The translations under genes were made by a program, and so were the position numbers. Under the pieces are notes generated by a model. The model saw only the letters and a list, made by a program, of their open reading frames with translations. It did no database searches and had not been told where the DNA came from. A stretch of DNA of 64,000 nucleotides from Chrysogorgia sp. JL179-B06 (Eukaryota; Cnidaria; Anthozoa; Scleralcyonacea; Chrysogorgiidae): NCBI GenBank assembly GCA_035772405.1, contig JAYKKM010000149.1:5490001-5554000 (forward strand), written 5' to 3'. Positions 11,685 to 20,620 of the stretch are shown here, one piece after another (the first letter of the stretch is position 1; the number at the start of each line of letters is the position of its first letter).

Positions 11685-12676
11685 AGTAGTATAGAACATG
11701 GCGGTGCGAGCTCAGTCGACGCCAACCGTGATATAAACGCCAAAACATCACCAAATTCATGCCGAGCCACAACTCAGCAATGTTTTGGTATTTATGTTTT
11801 ACAATCGACATTGGTGAGCTCACAGCCTCACTCTCTGTGCTATTATGGTAATCATTAGTCAATCTAGACACCCCTCCCACGTTTTCTACTCAATTGATGC
11901 CAAATACTAAAAAAATCACAACTTTCGCTAGACTTTACGCTACTTTAGCCATATTTAAAAAAAGTAGAAAGTGTCATTTCAGCATTTTCACATTTTTGTT
12001 CAACAAACCACCAACACGTTCTGCTACTGTCTCACAAATTCACGCGCGAAAAAAAACCACTAGATTTTGATTCTAGTGGTGATGTTTATCCAAATGGATA
12101 GTATAGAACATGGCGGTGCGAGCTCAGCGACGCCAACCACAAATGCGAGTGCCATAGCGACGTTAATTTTTACGCCAAATCGCGATTTAGCGCAAAAATT
12201 AGCGATGCCACGGTGCCCGCACTTGTGGATAACGTCGAATAAGCTCGCACCGCCATGTTCTATACTACTACAGCAGTCGTTAATTAGGCTTGACGCACCC
12301 CTCCCCACACTCTCCACCGATTAGTGTCAAACACACGCGAGACTCACGAGACAATACTGAATTTATACCAAATCACATTTCAGTCACGTTTAAAAAATAG
12401 TCGTTTCAACATTTTCACAAATTCGTGTCGCTTTAAAATTTTCACGCTTTTTTTGACTGACACATTTCCAATTCACGCGCGAAAAAAACAAAAACCACTA
12501 GATTTTGATTCTAGTGGTGATGTTTATCCAAATGGCGCTCTTTTGATTGGTCAATTCACACCAGCGCCCACAACAAATATTTTATCCAAACAAGTACCCA
12601 AATGGGGAGCGAAATGGCGCTCTTTTGATTGGTTAACAACATTGGCGCGAATTAGTCCGTTTGTTCACTATTTTCA
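11685..12676 (+). repeat. Polinton 1 left terminal inverted repeat (992 bp)
   Basis: It matches 30748-31779 in inverted orientation, apart from a roughly 35-bp stretch present only on the right. The repeat is itself built from two diverged tandem halves. Each half has a hairpin at its head and ends in the palindrome CCACTAGATTTTGATTCTAG followed by GATGTTTATCCAAATGG (12057-12097 and 12495-12535). The inner edge reaches into the last codons of the gene at 12652. Open frames across the TIR are not conserved genes. Confidence 0.93.
12099..12267. repeat. Hairpin inside the TIR made of two inverted Polinton ends
   Basis: The outer sequence TAGTATAGAACATGGCGG is the same as the element's own terminus, and the far side is its reverse complement, ending CCGCCATGTTCTATACTA. 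The whole 169 bp can fold into one long hairpin. The same structure is mirrored in the right TIR at about 31201-31370. Confidence 0.85.
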
Positions 12677-13140
12677 ACGTTTGTCTCACTTTTAAAATGG
12701 TGATCGTACACATATTTCGACGTTATAATTCCTCCCGACAACAAGCCCAAGAAAGGTACGTACGGTGTCACGACCGCGACAATGCTCTCAACGTCTTTCT
12801 TTAATAACGGGTCTTTTTGCAGCTCGTCATTTAGTTCGTCAGAGTTCTCAATAGCGTTCAACCCATCCAGTAGGCTAGCGAATTTGCTGATTAGCAAGTC
12901 GGTGAGAAAAGCGTTTGCGATTTCCATTCTCTTCAACTCATATTGGTGCCATATCTTGTCGATAACCTTCGCGGACGCTTTTTTAATGTACGCTTCGGAT
13001 TGGCTCACCACACCATCACCAGACAGTCTAATAAGTTCGGATCTCCTAACGTCAATGTTGTCTTCCACAGTCGAAGTGTCGTCAGTGTCCTCAACTAGTT
13101 CTTCAATCGTGGGGTTTTCTTCACTTTTGCGTTTCACCAT
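12652..13140 (-). CDS. Polinton protein of unknown function, one C-terminal membrane segment
   Basis: A 162-residue acidic-then-hydrophobic protein. The start MVKRKSEENP was chosen because the homologue in Polinton 2 (58681-59238) begins MPKRKTKNLEP; an in-frame ATG seven codons upstream (13161) also exists. Conserved stretches are YIKKAS-KVIDK, NAFLTDLLISKF and a hydrophobic segment YVPFLGLLSGGII near the C-terminus, likely membrane-spanning. It follows the packaging ATPase on the same strand in both elements, so a virion-assembly role is plausible but not shown. Its last seven residues, ENSEQTD, and the stop are encoded by the terminal repeat and are shared with the polymerase at the other end. 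Confidence 0.8.
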   Translation of the reverse strand: MVKRKSEENPTIEELVEDTDDTSTVEDNIDVRRSELIRLSGDGVVSQSEAYIKKASAKVIDKIWHQYELKRMEIANAFLTDLLISKFASLLDGLNAIENSDELNDELQKDPLLKKDVESIVAVVTPYVPFLGLLSGGIITSKYVYDHHFKSETNVENSEQTD

Positions 13141-13164
13141 CACACTATTACTTATACCCATATT

Positions 13165-13764
13165 TTATTGCGGAATAACAACTTCGTAATTGTATGGATA
13201 ACGCAGTGAGATTTCAAGTCTGGCGTACTTATTATTTTTTAGTGCGGTCACAATCGCTGACACTTCTTCTTTGCTAATGTGCCCAAGGTAATCGTCAATA
13301 ACGACCTTCATATCACTCTTGCTCGGACAGTAAAAGCAAACGAGCTTACTAATGTTTTCTCTATACGGTTTTGCGATCGACGTCAGTTGTTGTGTGATGA
13401 CAATAACACTCAACATAAAATGTCGCGCACTAAAAGCCAAGTTGACCAATTGACTAGTCCTATTCTTGACGTCCTGCCCACTCGCGCAGTCGTCCAACAC
13501 AATCAGAGTGTTAGTGCCTTTAAAAACATTTGTTACACACTTGAGAACAGCGTCAACACTATCCTGCGCACAGTCTATCGCTAACACGTCAGGGTCGCGC
13601 ACGTATTTCCAATCTTGATACGCTTTGTTCCACTCAAAAGTAGGGCAAATCAACACAATGTAGTCAAATTTGCCGCGATACTCAGATTCCAGTGTGTTGA
13701 GTAAATAATGCGTCTTACCACAAGCTGTCATACCAACAATTAGCGCATTAAACGGAGTCTCCAT
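13165..13764 (-). CDS. DNA packaging ATPase (FtsK/HerA superfamily, A32-like)
   Basis: This 199-residue protein would pump element DNA into a capsid. The P-loop GMTACGKTH spans residues 11-19, the Walker B strand LIVLDD ends at residues 91-92, and the polar motif ITQQ lies at about 123-126. The small size and the GMTxCGKT form of the P-loop fit the Polinton/poxvirus A32-like branch. It lies between the capsid-like gene and the 162-residue gene on the minus strand, and the order is the same in Polinton 2. No promoter box like those of other genes is clear upstream, where only 15 bp separate it from the capsid-like gene, so it is probably co-transcribed. Confidence 0.92.
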   Translation of the reverse strand: METPFNALIVGMTACGKTHYLLNTLESEYRGKFDYIVLICPTFEWNKAYQDWKYVRDPDVLAIDCAQDSVDAVLKCVTNVFKGTNTLIVLDDCASGQDVKNRTSQLVNLAFSARHFMLSVIVITQQLTSIAKPYRENISKLVCFYCPSKSDMKVVIDDYLGHISKEEVSAIVTALKNNKYARLEISLRYPYNYEVVIPQ

Positions 13765-13779
13765 TAAATTGCGTTTGAT

Positions 13780-15018
13780 TTAATACTGGATTGATTGCAA
13801 CCCATTGTTCATAAAGTTGACCAACCCATCACTTATCACAAACACCCTGCACATGACATTTGCGGTCGTCGCTTTTTTAGTGATCTCAAGAAGCACACCA
13901 GATTGTGTGTTTACAATGTTCTTGCCAGTGGCGACATTGCGATTATCTTGAACACTCCTCAAGTCGATGACTAACGCAAAGCCATCTTTATAGAACTTCT
14001 GTATGGTCATGAACTGAGCGTGTTCTTCACCCAACCCAAACAATCGTTTCGCTTCTGCATAGAACTTCGACTTTGGGATGCCTTGTGAGTACACACTATT
14101 TGGTACACCTTCAATTGTGACTCTAACACTCTCAATATTTGGATAAAGAAACTCCTCACTGTCTGTTCGCACCTTATTCGTGAATAGCAACACAATTGCC
14201 TTCATGCTTTTTCTTGGAAGATTAATGTTTTCATTCACGATGGTCGTGCCTTTGTCCCATTCGGTGGTTTTCATCAACGTGATGTGCTCATATGACAAAC
14301 TACGACCACTTGCATAGCCCGACGCTATTTCGTCAGCGAGCTCCTGGTTATCAATCGTCTCATACTCAAGCTCGAGGTTCTCCAGAGTGTATCCACCCAC
14401 AGCGCTACCGGATTGCGCCACCATGATGTCTGTGGCCTTCGGAAGTGTGATCACATACTGCAAGTTGTTGTTCATGCTAAAAGGAGCGTACAACCCGTGG
14501 TCATTCATGATCTTGCCAAGCTTAATCCGCTGTTTCGTTCCAATCACACCAAACATTAACGCGTCACTAACTTTAGCAACGTTCCCACTCGTCGCACCAC
14601 TGTCATCCTTAGAAATTAACTTTCTCAAGTTCTCACCACCAATACCATAGTCAATCATTTGGTCTCGCGCAGTGACACTCTCCCAAAGGTCGCGATAAAC
14701 ACCAGTGTAATTTTCCCCATTGTTGTCATACACAGTCTCCCCAGCTAGTTTCACAACAAGCTTCTCAACCAACAACTTGCTAACATTATTCAAGAACCAG
14801 CTTTTGGCGTTTGCATTCTTAAAGTCGAACACTAGACCCAACGATCCAGGCACCAAACAGCTACTAACCTTGAGCTTCGGTACATCGATGTAAAGTTCCT
14901 CACCAGGACTGACTTTATTAGGGTTCAACGTGATTACGTGTTGCGTTCTCATCCCTTTTATGACACCCATGGTCGCTCGTCTAAAACCAGGGCTCAACTC
15001 TGCCGACGTGACGTTCAT
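13780..15018 (-). CDS. Major capsid protein-like (probable double jelly-roll)
   Basis: A 412-residue soluble protein, co-linear over its full length with its Polinton 2 homologue (56800-58038). Conserved blocks include HVITLNPNKVSPGEELYID, NAKSWFLNN, VVKLAGETVYDN, NLRKLISKDDSGA, GLYAPFSMNN and GYTLENLELEYET. The beta-rich pattern, the N-terminal solubility, its place beside ATPase and penton-like genes, and its conservation fit a double jelly-roll major capsid protein, although it is shorter than many. The assignment rests on context and recalled similarity to Polinton capsid families, not on a structure search. A promoter-like box AAAACATATGTAAAGTAT abuts the ATG (15019-15036). Confidence 0.72.
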   Translation of the reverse strand: MNVTSAELSPGFRRATMGVIKGMRTQHVITLNPNKVSPGEELYIDVPKLKVSSCLVPGSLGLVFDFKNANAKSWFLNNVSKLLVEKLVVKLAGETVYDNNGENYTGVYRDLWESVTARDQMIDYGIGGENLRKLISKDDSGATSGNVAKVSDALMFGVIGTKQRIKLGKIMNDHGLYAPFSMNNNLQYVITLPKATDIMVAQSGSAVGGYTLENLELEYETIDNQELADEIASGYASGRSLSYEHITLMKTTEWDKGTTIVNENINLPRKSMKAIVLLFTNKVRTDSEEFLYPNIESVRVTIEGVPNSVYSQGIPKSKFYAEAKRLFGLGEEHAQFMTIQKFYKDGFALVIDLRSVQDNRNVATGKNIVNTQSGVLLEITKKATTANVMCRVFVISDGLVNFMNNGLQSIQY

Positions 15019-15040
15019 ATACTTTACATATGTTTTGTCA

Positions 15041-16486
15041 CTACCGTTTTAGTTTATAGTAGTCATAAACAAACCACGCAAGTACCACCGCGAGTACCCA
15101 CAGATTCTGAGCCAACCATGCGAGACCCTTCGCACCCAACGTCAACGCATTATAAACTAAGTTAGCCAACCCAACAGCCCATGGACCCATCTTCGTTATC
15201 GCGTTCTTAACAGCTTGTGCGAACGACCTCGTAGCCATAGCGCCTCTCATAATAGCAGACCTCCCAGCGATAATAATAGTTGTTATAATTCCAGCCACTG
15301 AAATTGCCACAGCGCTCAACCCAACCACATTCTCTTTAGCCCACTCCTTAAATTTCTGAAACCTGTCGATGTCGACTTCCTGCTGCTCTCTAACTTCTTC
15401 AAGCTCACGCTGTCCTAGGGTTCTGTCTCTAGCCTGCTCAAGTCCTCTCACTCTTTCAAACAAACCGGCGCGCTCTCGCTCTTCGTCACTCGTAAGACTA
15501 CCTTGCTTAGCTTTTCTATCAATCTCCGCCAATCTCTCGTTCGATTCGTCTATCGTTTTTTGAAAGTGGTCTGTCTGCGCTTGCAGCGCGCCATCATCAC
15601 CTATTCTCGACTCACGCAACACGCTATCGCTTGGGTTAAGCACACCATTCAGCTCGCGGTTCTCGTCTGGTGATAACCCAGGTATGTCGTCGTGATCCAC
15701 TCTTGTCTCAATTACTGGGAGGTCGTCTAAGGCCACTTCTGTTGTGACAACTGTTGTTTCTGCATTCTCAGGGATTTGACTAACTAACTTTTTGAACTGC
15801 TCAATCGCATTTTTACTACTAGCGTCTTTACTGTAGATCAAACCTTTTTTCTTAGGTATTAGAATTCGTTTGGGTTTTCCATATTTACCATCTTTGTTTA
15901 TCGGTTTGAAAAAAATAGACCCCGAGCTCGTAACCCACGACCTGTTGACTATTCCCCTTGACGCGTCGTCACGACCGAGTCCCTTTTTGCTTAGTTTACG
16001 TATTTTCTTACCTACTAGCTTGATTCTTTTTACTTCGTTTTCTGTTACCTCTTTGTTGAACGCGCTTAGCTCATCCAATCTTTTATAAAGTTCGTCCGAC
16101 TCCTCCTCAAAAGCTAGATTGAAGCTTGTGTCGTTGACGTCACCATATAACTTCTGTTTGACAAACTCTGCTGGTGAGACTTCTGTGTTAGTTCCCCTTA
16201 TTGTCACCGTCTTACCATCGTCAGTGTCAATAAACGACGTCTCCTTTTGTCCACCTCGCCTTCTAGCTAGCTCACCTCTTATCTCTCTCACATAGTCTTG
16301 ACGTTCATCGTATTCAACGCGAACGTCTTTCGGCATCTCACTCACACCGTACTCAATGGTTGTATTGCTGAGCCACTCTTCGGAGTCAGTGGCGCCTTCC
16401 TCTAATTGCTTGTCAGTGGTGCCTTCGTACTCATCAAAGTTTTCCATCTCAATCTCGTCAAAACCTCCACCACCACCTTCAGCCAT
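15041..16486 (-). CDS. Polinton membrane protein with acidic N-terminus and C-terminal hydrophobic helices
   Basis: A 481-residue protein. It begins MAEGGGGGFDEIEM (Polinton 2: MAEGGFDEIEM), then has a long charged, helical and partly coiled-coil middle. It ends in about 90 residues of hydrophobic helices, with LSAVAISVAGIITTIIIAG, a helix-rich stretch, and WLAQNLWVLAVVLAWFVYD near the end. At least two membrane segments are likely. It lies between integrase and capsid-like genes in both elements. The function is unknown; an internal-membrane or membrane-disrupting virion component is an inference. The word TGTGAGCTAATGTAAT precedes the start. Confidence 0.82.
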   Translation of the reverse strand: MAEGGGGGFDEIEMENFDEYEGTTDKQLEEGATDSEEWLSNTTIEYGVSEMPKDVRVEYDERQDYVREIRGELARRRGGQKETSFIDTDDGKTVTIRGTNTEVSPAEFVKQKLYGDVNDTSFNLAFEEESDELYKRLDELSAFNKEVTENEVKRIKLVGKKIRKLSKKGLGRDDASRGIVNRSWVTSSGSIFFKPINKDGKYGKPKRILIPKKKGLIYSKDASSKNAIEQFKKLVSQIPENAETTVVTTEVALDDLPVIETRVDHDDIPGLSPDENRELNGVLNPSDSVLRESRIGDDGALQAQTDHFQKTIDESNERLAEIDRKAKQGSLTSDEERERAGLFERVRGLEQARDRTLGQRELEEVREQQEVDIDRFQKFKEWAKENVVGLSAVAISVAGIITTIIIAGRSAIMRGAMATRSFAQAVKNAITKMGPWAVGLANLVYNALTLGAKGLAWLAQNLWVLAVVLAWFVYDYYKLKR

Positions 16487-16492
16487 ATTACA

Positions 16493-17599
16493 TTAGCTCA
16501 CATTTTGAATATCGCTTTCTGGTATCCACGAATTATGTTTGCTCTCATAACCCAACCATTTGACCAGCGCCATCTTCTTCCCTCTGACTTTCTTTCTTTT
16601 CAACACCTTTTCAACTCTGTACACATCGTCACCACCACGTTTCTTATTGACCAGCGATAATTCCTGTTCATAAAATTTACCAATAATCTGTTCACCACTT
16701 ATGTCCTCAATTTCATATACGTTTGGATCACCACGAATAACCTTTACCACTTTAAACAGCTCCTCAGTGAAGTTGGCCTCATAGCCCTTTGTGAACACAC
16801 TTTTGTATTTACTAATTCTCACTGACTCACCAACTCTAAACTTTGGCAATGGGTTGTCTGCAAATTGGTGACCAAACAAAGTGGTCCACACTTCGCCTTC
16901 GTTTGACTTATTGACATCCTTCGGCTTCATCATAATACTACGGTTCACATTGCTATTATAATTGCTCACAAACTGGTCAAGAACGTCAATCCATTTGTAC
17001 GTTCCATGAGTGTAAAAGTACTTCCACATAACGCTCTTCAGACTTCTATTAAAACGCTCAACAACAGCGGCCTTTTTATCACTCTTAGTGCTGAAATATT
17101 CAACACCGTGTTTTTCCAACAAACTTTTCACACCAACGTTGTAGAACTCGAGTCCATCATCAAATTGCGCTAACTTAGGTGTGGTTCCAAACCGATCTTT
17201 AAAGTCACTCAACAACTTTCCAACAGCCTTAGTCATGTTCTTAGCGTCTTTTCTATAAACTGCAATACCAAAAGCATATCTACTTAATATTTCAATGCCT
17301 GTCAATATCCAATAGTACCCTTTGTTCTGTTTTGAGTGCTTACTCATGTCCACTAAGTCCATTTGGAGCTCTTCACCAAGGTAATCAACAAAGGTCGCAC
17401 GGAATTTATGTCTTCTCACAATGGGTTTGTACCTAGTGTAGGTGTCCTGCATGGTCAACCATTCTTTCACTGTTTTTCTAGTTACTTTCAATCCGTCTCC
17501 TAACGCACTTTGATACAACCTCTCTGCACCAGTGTACCCTGTCTTGGGACTATAATAGATGTCTCTCAACCCTTGTTCTGTTTCCACACCAAGCTCCAT
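16493..17599 (-). CDS. Retroviral-type integrase with C-terminal chromodomain
   Basis: A 368-residue integrase that would insert the element into chromosomes with a 6-bp staggered cut. The DDE triad is visible as D81 (QMDLVDM), D147 (LAQFDDGLEFYN) and E181 (AVVERFNRSLK). An N-terminal helix-turn-helix-like region (ERLYQSALGDGLKVTRKTV) precedes the core. The last 50 residues (YRVEKVLKRKKV, VKWLGYESKHNSWIP) form a chromodomain, as in many Polinton and chromovirus integrases. The start ATG at 17599 was chosen over an upstream in-frame GTG because the Polinton 2 homologue starts at the matching place. Confidence 0.95.
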   Translation of the reverse strand: MELGVETEQGLRDIYYSPKTGYTGAERLYQSALGDGLKVTRKTVKEWLTMQDTYTRYKPIVRRHKFRATFVDYLGEELQMDLVDMSKHSKQNKGYYWILTGIEILSRYAFGIAVYRKDAKNMTKAVGKLLSDFKDRFGTTPKLAQFDDGLEFYNVGVKSLLEKHGVEYFSTKSDKKAAVVERFNRSLKSVMWKYFYTHGTYKWIDVLDQFVSNYNSNVNRSIMMKPKDVNKSNEGEVWTTLFGHQFADNPLPKFRVGESVRISKYKSVFTKGYEANFTEELFKVVKVIRGDPNVYEIEDISGEQIIGKFYEQELSLVNKKRGGDDVYRVEKVLKRKKVRGKKMALVKWLGYESKHNSWIPESDIQNVS

Positions 17600-17604
17600 A
17601 TAAT

Positions 17605-18306
17605 TCACACAATATACAGTTCCAATAGCACCGCGCCAATTTTAAGATCGTCGTTGTTTGGTTTGACACGAAACGTCATACTTGAGTAAACACCTTTTTT
17701 AATACTCACCTTGGACTCAATGTCCACATGACGTTGTACTGACCCCTTCAAAGACTGCTCGGTGGGTATTGGCAACGTTGTGATCACATCGCTACGCTTC
17801 CCATCAATACCCACATTACTTTCCGTTTCAACAACGTCACACGAAACTTCTATGTACTTCAGACCTCTGTACATGTCGACCTCGTTTGGGCTAGTGTGCC
17901 ACTGTGAGTCATTCTGAATCACCTCACCCCTCGCGAAACCAAGTAGAGGCCCAATGGTGTCTAACACAGCTGAACTACTAACCTTGACCCTACATTTGCC
18001 TGTGGGCACTAGTTTCTCTATCTCAAGATTCACCTTATGCTCTTTAGACTCATGATTCAAGACTTTGACCAATGCGTCGAAGCTAAAGTACCCTTCACCC
18101 ACTTTAATTTTTTTAAAAGAGCCGACCCTAGAGTCGTCCAGCGTGAAGACCTGAATGCTGTCGTCATTTGTTGTGTTATGGTAGTCCCAAAACACAGTGG
18201 CTGTCTTGACCACAATGCATGGGTTATCATGTATGACCATCATCGCGTTGTCAAAGGACACAACTTTTTCCGCACCTTCAATGAACACTGTCAACTTTCG
18301 CGTCAT
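17605..18306 (-). CDS. Penton-like minor capsid protein (single jelly-roll)
   Basis: A 233-residue protein starting MTRKLTVFIEGAEK; this ATG matches the start of the Polinton 2 homologue at 53688, and the longer upstream frame is not conserved. Conserved features are ATVFWDYHN near residue 40, GLKYIEVSCDVVE, a KRSDVITTLPI block and a closing IGAVLLELYI strand. The arrangement of GLxxIxVxC, a variable loop and the final beta strand resembles penton-like minor capsid proteins of Polintons and adintoviruses. It lies next to integrase and diverges from the 494-residue gene with only 21 bp between start codons. Confidence 0.72.
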   Translation of the reverse strand: MTRKLTVFIEGAEKVVSFDNAMMVIHDNPCIVVKTATVFWDYHNTTNDDSIQVFTLDDSRVGSFKKIKVGEGYFSFDALVKVLNHESKEHKVNLEIEKLVPTGKCRVKVSSSAVLDTIGPLLGFARGEVIQNDSQWHTSPNEVDMYRGLKYIEVSCDVVETESNVGIDGKRSDVITTLPIPTEQSLKGSVQRHVDIESKVSIKKGVYSSMTFRVKPNNDDLKIGAVLLELYIV

Positions 18307-18327
18307 GTATAACATACAGTATATTAT
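18307..18327. promoter_or_regulatory. Palindromic bidirectional promoter candidate
   Basis: The 21 bp between two divergent ATGs contain ATAACATACAGTATATTAT, a near-perfect palindrome. The same place in Polinton 2 (53669-53687) holds ATAACATACCGTACGTTAT. All regulatory information for start of both genes must lie here or in coding sequence. Confidence 0.65.
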
Positions 18328-19812
18328 ATGCAGAAAGCCCTTCACAACTACTATGGAAAGTACTACGAACGTGCGATGGCGAACACATCGAAGGCTACAC
18401 ACAACGCAAAGGTAGACCTCATCAAAAAGTACCCCCACGCTATTTTAAGCAAATTCGAGTTCGATCCAAATATTTCACAAGATGGTAAAATCATGAGTGT
18501 TGACATATATTTCAAAAACAACGACATCCTCAGCACAGACATAACCAGCGCGACTTTCAAAAATGATAAAAACATGTGGAAGTGGCTACACAATAGCAAG
18601 TTCCCAATAATATGGCAAGGTGGTGGAACTATCCAACCACTGCCAAAAGGTCATAAGAACCACTGGGGACTTTGGGATGGCTACCCAACAGAAAACGTGT
18701 TAAATTATCCAGTGAATAACTTCAAAGTTTTTGTTAACCAAAATAACTACTTCATGTCAAAGCTACCAACCTTACAAATCACCACGTCAAAGACAAAATC
18801 AGAGTGGGACGACAGCGAATCTTACTACCGCGTTGTGTTTGCGACGTATTGTGCAAGTTTCTGTTGTGGAGTCTCACTGCAACATTTATCAGTGTCACAA
18901 GAAGTTCACCCCGTGGTCACAAGTGTGATGAGATTTCATTTGTACTTCACCATTAGGAGACTTCTCAGAAGAATGGAAGGTGGTGAGACCATGAAATCGA
19001 TAAGTAGAGAATTCAACGCTTCCGAATTATATGGTGAGATCTCCAAGATCCCTAGAAGGCACTACTACCAGAATAAAGTCCTGAGCGATGGCACTTTAGG
19101 CGAATCCAGAGTCTACACACTCAACGACACCCATAATGATTACAAACGATACGTCGCGCGATTGTCGGACGGCTTTACCAACATTGGACTACAATATCTA
19201 AATCAAAGCATAGAAGCCTTTGTGTACTCCACACTTGGTGCGCAAGCGAGAACACGTGTATCTGTCGTTGGTGGTTCTGCAGGAAGTTTAGAAACCCAAC
19301 AAGAATTCCGAAAGTTGTTTTCTGACAGTGTTATCAACTATGACGTGTCGACATGGATTCTCAACATGAATAAATCGATTAGAGACACCAACGTTGTCCA
19401 AAATCTTGCAGTGTCACCAAGTACGTGGTTAATGCCAAGTAACGTGGTGATTCTCAAGAATAAAATCGCTGGGTACAACAACTTATTAAAGATTGCCACA
19501 GAGTCCATGAAATTTGGGGTGAACACTAGCTTGAATGCAACAACACCAACAATTACGGCTAAAAAAGTCCACCAAGAAAATGTGGTGACTCACTCATTAG
19601 TAGTGCCAACAACCGTGAGGAAAAAAGCTCACCAAGAAAATGTGACGGCGCCAACTAATCTCATGGCTAAAAAAGTTTACCAAGAAAGTGCGGCACCACT
19701 TCCCACGAGAAAAGCAGTGGCCACAAGTAAGTCAGACACGACAACGTTGGCGATAATCTTAGGGTTCTCAGCGGTGTCTGGCTATCTGCTAACCAAATAC
19801 ACCTTGAAGTAG
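18328..19812 (+). CDS. Large Polinton protein of unknown function with C-terminal membrane anchor (N-terminally shortened)
   Basis: A 494-residue protein, strongly conserved with the 540-residue Polinton 2 protein (52048-53670) from LIKKYPHAILSKFEFDPN onward. Here about 100 N-terminal residues of the other protein are replaced by a short unrelated start (MQKALHNYYGKYYERAM), so the gene may have lost a segment. Conserved cores are KGHKNHWGLWDGYP, YYRVVFATYCASFCCG, ALGAQARTRVSVVG and STWLMPSNVVILKNKIAGY. The tail has imperfect K(K)xHQEN repeats and ends with one hydrophobic segment, LAIILGFSAVSGYLLTKY. It precedes the fibre-like gene with a 2-bp gap. Function not recognised; see findings for a protease hypothesis. 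Confidence 0.8.
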   Translation: MQKALHNYYGKYYERAMANTSKATHNAKVDLIKKYPHAILSKFEFDPNISQDGKIMSVDIYFKNNDILSTDITSATFKNDKNMWKWLHNSKFPIIWQGGGTIQPLPKGHKNHWGLWDGYPTENVLNYPVNNFKVFVNQNNYFMSKLPTLQITTSKTKSEWDDSESYYRVVFATYCASFCCGVSLQHLSVSQEVHPVVTSVMRFHLYFTIRRLLRRMEGGETMKSISREFNASELYGEISKIPRRHYYQNKVLSDGTLGESRVYTLNDTHNDYKRYVARLSDGFTNIGLQYLNQSIEAFVYSTLGAQARTRVSVVGGSAGSLETQQEFRKLFSDSVINYDVSTWILNMNKSIRDTNVVQNLAVSPSTWLMPSNVVILKNKIAGYNNLLKIATESMKFGVNTSLNATTPTITAKKVHQENVVTHSLVVPTTVRKKAHQENVTAPTNLMAKKVYQESAAPLPTRKAVATSKSDTTTLAIILGFSAVSGYLLTKYTLK

Positions 19813-20385
19813 TAATGAGTCTAAACTACGGGTATGAGTCTGACGACCCTCACAATAAAATACTAAAGAGAACGAAAAGGCATCTGGACGAAGATCCCAA
19901 ATTAAGCGCGACCGGTGGAAGGATGTCTGGAATAATAGACATGCAAGGCTCAGCAATAAAAAACGTAGCAGACCCAGTCGATGGCTCAGATGCTACCAAT
20001 AAAAGAACTCTAGAGCGATTGCTATCAGGTTTCCTCAAGAGTCAGTCCTACAACATTGTGCTCGACTTCAACGTTAGCACACACGCCTTGAAAAACGTGG
20101 AATTTCACACCAATGGTTCAAACAAAGTGAAAGCCATTGGTGAAACAAGTAAATTAGTGCAAAACAACCCAACCTATGGTCCTATTGTCGGCATCAGCAG
20201 TGTAAGCCAAAGTTTTCTATCCCCCGTGTTAACACCACTCCCACTTGAGTCGGGTCTTCATTTTAATTGTCCGAGTATGCAATGGTGTGATCTCTCTATT
20301 TTTGTTGTGGTGAGGTTACCTACTCGCACCGCTGGATCAAATTGGGAGACAATTATATCAAACGACGACGGTCAGTGGGATAAGT

Positions 20386-20407
20386 TACAAGACTGGTATG
20401 ACTAATG
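20386..20407. repeat. 22-bp duplication left of the Tc1/mariner insertion
   Basis: This fibre-gene segment, starting TACAAGACTGGTATGACTAA, is repeated exactly at 22322-22343 on the other side of the transposon. Each copy is 5 nt from the transposon's inverted repeat. It is not the usual TA duplication. Confidence 0.85.
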
Positions 20408-20440
20408 ACATACAGTACTGCTAAGAAATAACCTCTCACT

Positions 20441-20620
20441 GCGTCTGCGTCCGTCTTGCGTTCGTCTAGCGTCCGTCTAGCGTCCGTCTTGCGTTCGTCT
20501 AGCGTCCGTCTTGCGTTCGTCTAGCGTCCGTCTTGCGTTCGTCTAGCGTCCGTCTTGCGTTCGTCTAGCGTCCGTCTTGCGTTCGTCTAGCGTCCGTCTA
20601 GCGTCCGTCTTGCGTCCGGG
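20441..20620 (+). repeat. Subterminal 11-bp tandem array (left) of the Tc1 element
   Basis: About sixteen copies of GCGTYCGTCTW follow each other. The reverse complement array lies at about 22097-22280. Such subterminal repeats are often transposase binding sites; that role is inferred here. Confidence 0.85.

Noticed and set aside
12060..12695. Open frames on both strands within the left TIR (and mirrored at 30642-31790)
   Set aside because: They arise from the palindromic terminal repeat, mirror each other and match no family.
14007..14195. Short frames opposite or within the capsid-like and other large genes
   Set aside because: Shadow frames with no homologue in the second element.
18307..18438. 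Longer N-terminus of the penton-like protein
   Set aside because: The extra 44 residues overlap the divergent gene and are absent from the Polinton 2 homologue.
20441..20620. Regular short repeats that could suggest a CRISPR array
   Set aside because: Units of 11 bp without unique spacers, inside a Tc1/mariner transposon of a eukaryote.
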